Part shown: positions 63,512-64,000 of the stretch, piece after piece
Position numbering within the stretch: the stretch's first letter is position 1
Layout of the letters: every line of letters begins with the position of its first letter
Source of the DNA: Bedellia somnulentella
Taxonomy: Eukaryota > Arthropoda > Insecta > Lepidoptera > Bedelliidae
Assembly (NCBI GenBank): GCA_963576735.1
Contig: OY755191.1
Coordinates: 12,801,608-12,865,607, forward strand
Reading direction: 5' to 3'
Length of the DNA: 64,000 nt
The notes under the pieces: generated by a model
What the model saw: only the letters and a program-made list of their open reading frames with translations
What the model was told of the DNA's origin: nothing
The model's database searches: none
Translations under genes and position numbers: made by a program

Positions 63512-64000
63512 TTGAATGTTTTTGTTCATGAAAACCTCATTTGGGGATTATTACTAATAAATAAAGATAAATTAACCACACATATGACTTTAGAAAAGAC
63601 AAATTGGTGTAGGCCCGTCCCAGGATTGGAACTCACGCCCTTCTGTTTTCGGGCGGGTGTTCTACCCACTGGACTATCATGTGTGGTTAATTTATCATGG
63701 TTGCTAACGGTGAGGGAAAACATCGTGAGGAAACCCACATGGCTGAGTTGTACTTAGTCATGTGACAGTGTATTCGTTCAAAACGGCGATAGGCCTGCCC
63801 CCTATCACATGAGTACACTGTCTAAGCAAAACGTGGGTACCTTCTCTGGAAACTAGATGGCGCTTGCCATGTGAGTTCAAGAGTATTGGTACCTCTGCCA
63901 ACCCCTTCGGGGATAAACGGCGTGAACGTTTATGTTATGTTTATGTTATGTTATGTAAATAAAGAATAAATAAAGGAAAGAAAAATTTCGACACAGACGG
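63512..64000 (-). repeat. S3 repeat split by a rearranged S2
   Basis: S3 module at 63512-63565 (GTTCATGAAAACCTCATTTG), S2 sequence at 63566-63955, then S3 resumes (AATAAATAAAGGAAAGAAAA, TTTCGACACAGACGG) to the window end. Confidence 0.8.
63566..63955 (+). repeat. S2 SINE with inverted head
   Basis: The tRNA-like head (63590-63680) is on the minus strand while the body (63690-63955) is on the plus strand. ATAAATTAACCACACAT (63568) and ATGTGTGGTTAATTTAT (63680) bound the inverted part. Confidence 0.85.

Overview
The window reads as a moth or butterfly (Lepidoptera) nuclear chromosome. It is AT-rich and carries short exons with GT-AG introns, an insect odorant receptor, and dense SINE, LINE, Helitron and MITE sequence of the lepidopteran kind. 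All calls come from reading the sequence; no search was run.

Host genes. (1) 211-16317 (+): a complete 12-exon TFIP11 (Drosophila sip1) orthologue, a G-patch spliceosome-disassembly factor, 770 aa. (2) 20310-28493 (+): a six-exon odorant receptor, 382 aa, with a TATA box directly upstream. (3) A tandem cluster of MPC2-like mitochondrial pyruvate carrier genes on the minus strand: 47458-49110 and 45115-46517 are complete with three exons each, and 41084-41311 is a divergent copy of which only the last exon is visible. (4) 52201-53865 (+): a single-exon CUPID-domain protein (Stepping stone/FRMD4/INAVA type), 554 aa. A weak 96-aa ORF with a hydrophobic N-terminus lies at 59515-59805 (-).

The most structured region is 29422-39727, a stack of nested mobile elements. 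The outermost element has about 220-bp terminal inverted repeats (TIRs) built from a repeated AGGAAACTTGTAA-like motif. A small Helitron sits inside it. A complete mdg1/412-like Ty3/gypsy retrotransposon (31317-39184) sits inside that Helitron; it has identical 120-bp LTRs, an ACGT target duplication, a tRNA-Arg-like primer site, intact gag and pol, and a small upstream ORF with a myristoylation-like start and a membrane segment. Two further Helitrons then inserted into the retrotransposon leader. One of them split the small ORF and carries a fragment of a Pif1-type helicase.

The rest of the DNA is repeats. I use these names. S1: an approximately 245-bp SINE-like repeat, about 29 full or partial copies, ending CGTGAGTATATG(TATG)n. 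S2, S3, S4: tRNA-derived SINE families. L1: a LINE whose 3' end matches the end of S1. L2-L5: other LINE remnants. There are also several MITEs and a dead mariner. Local duplications copied exon 6 and exon 11 of TFIP11 and exon 2 of the odorant receptor; each keeps one intact copy next to decayed ones.
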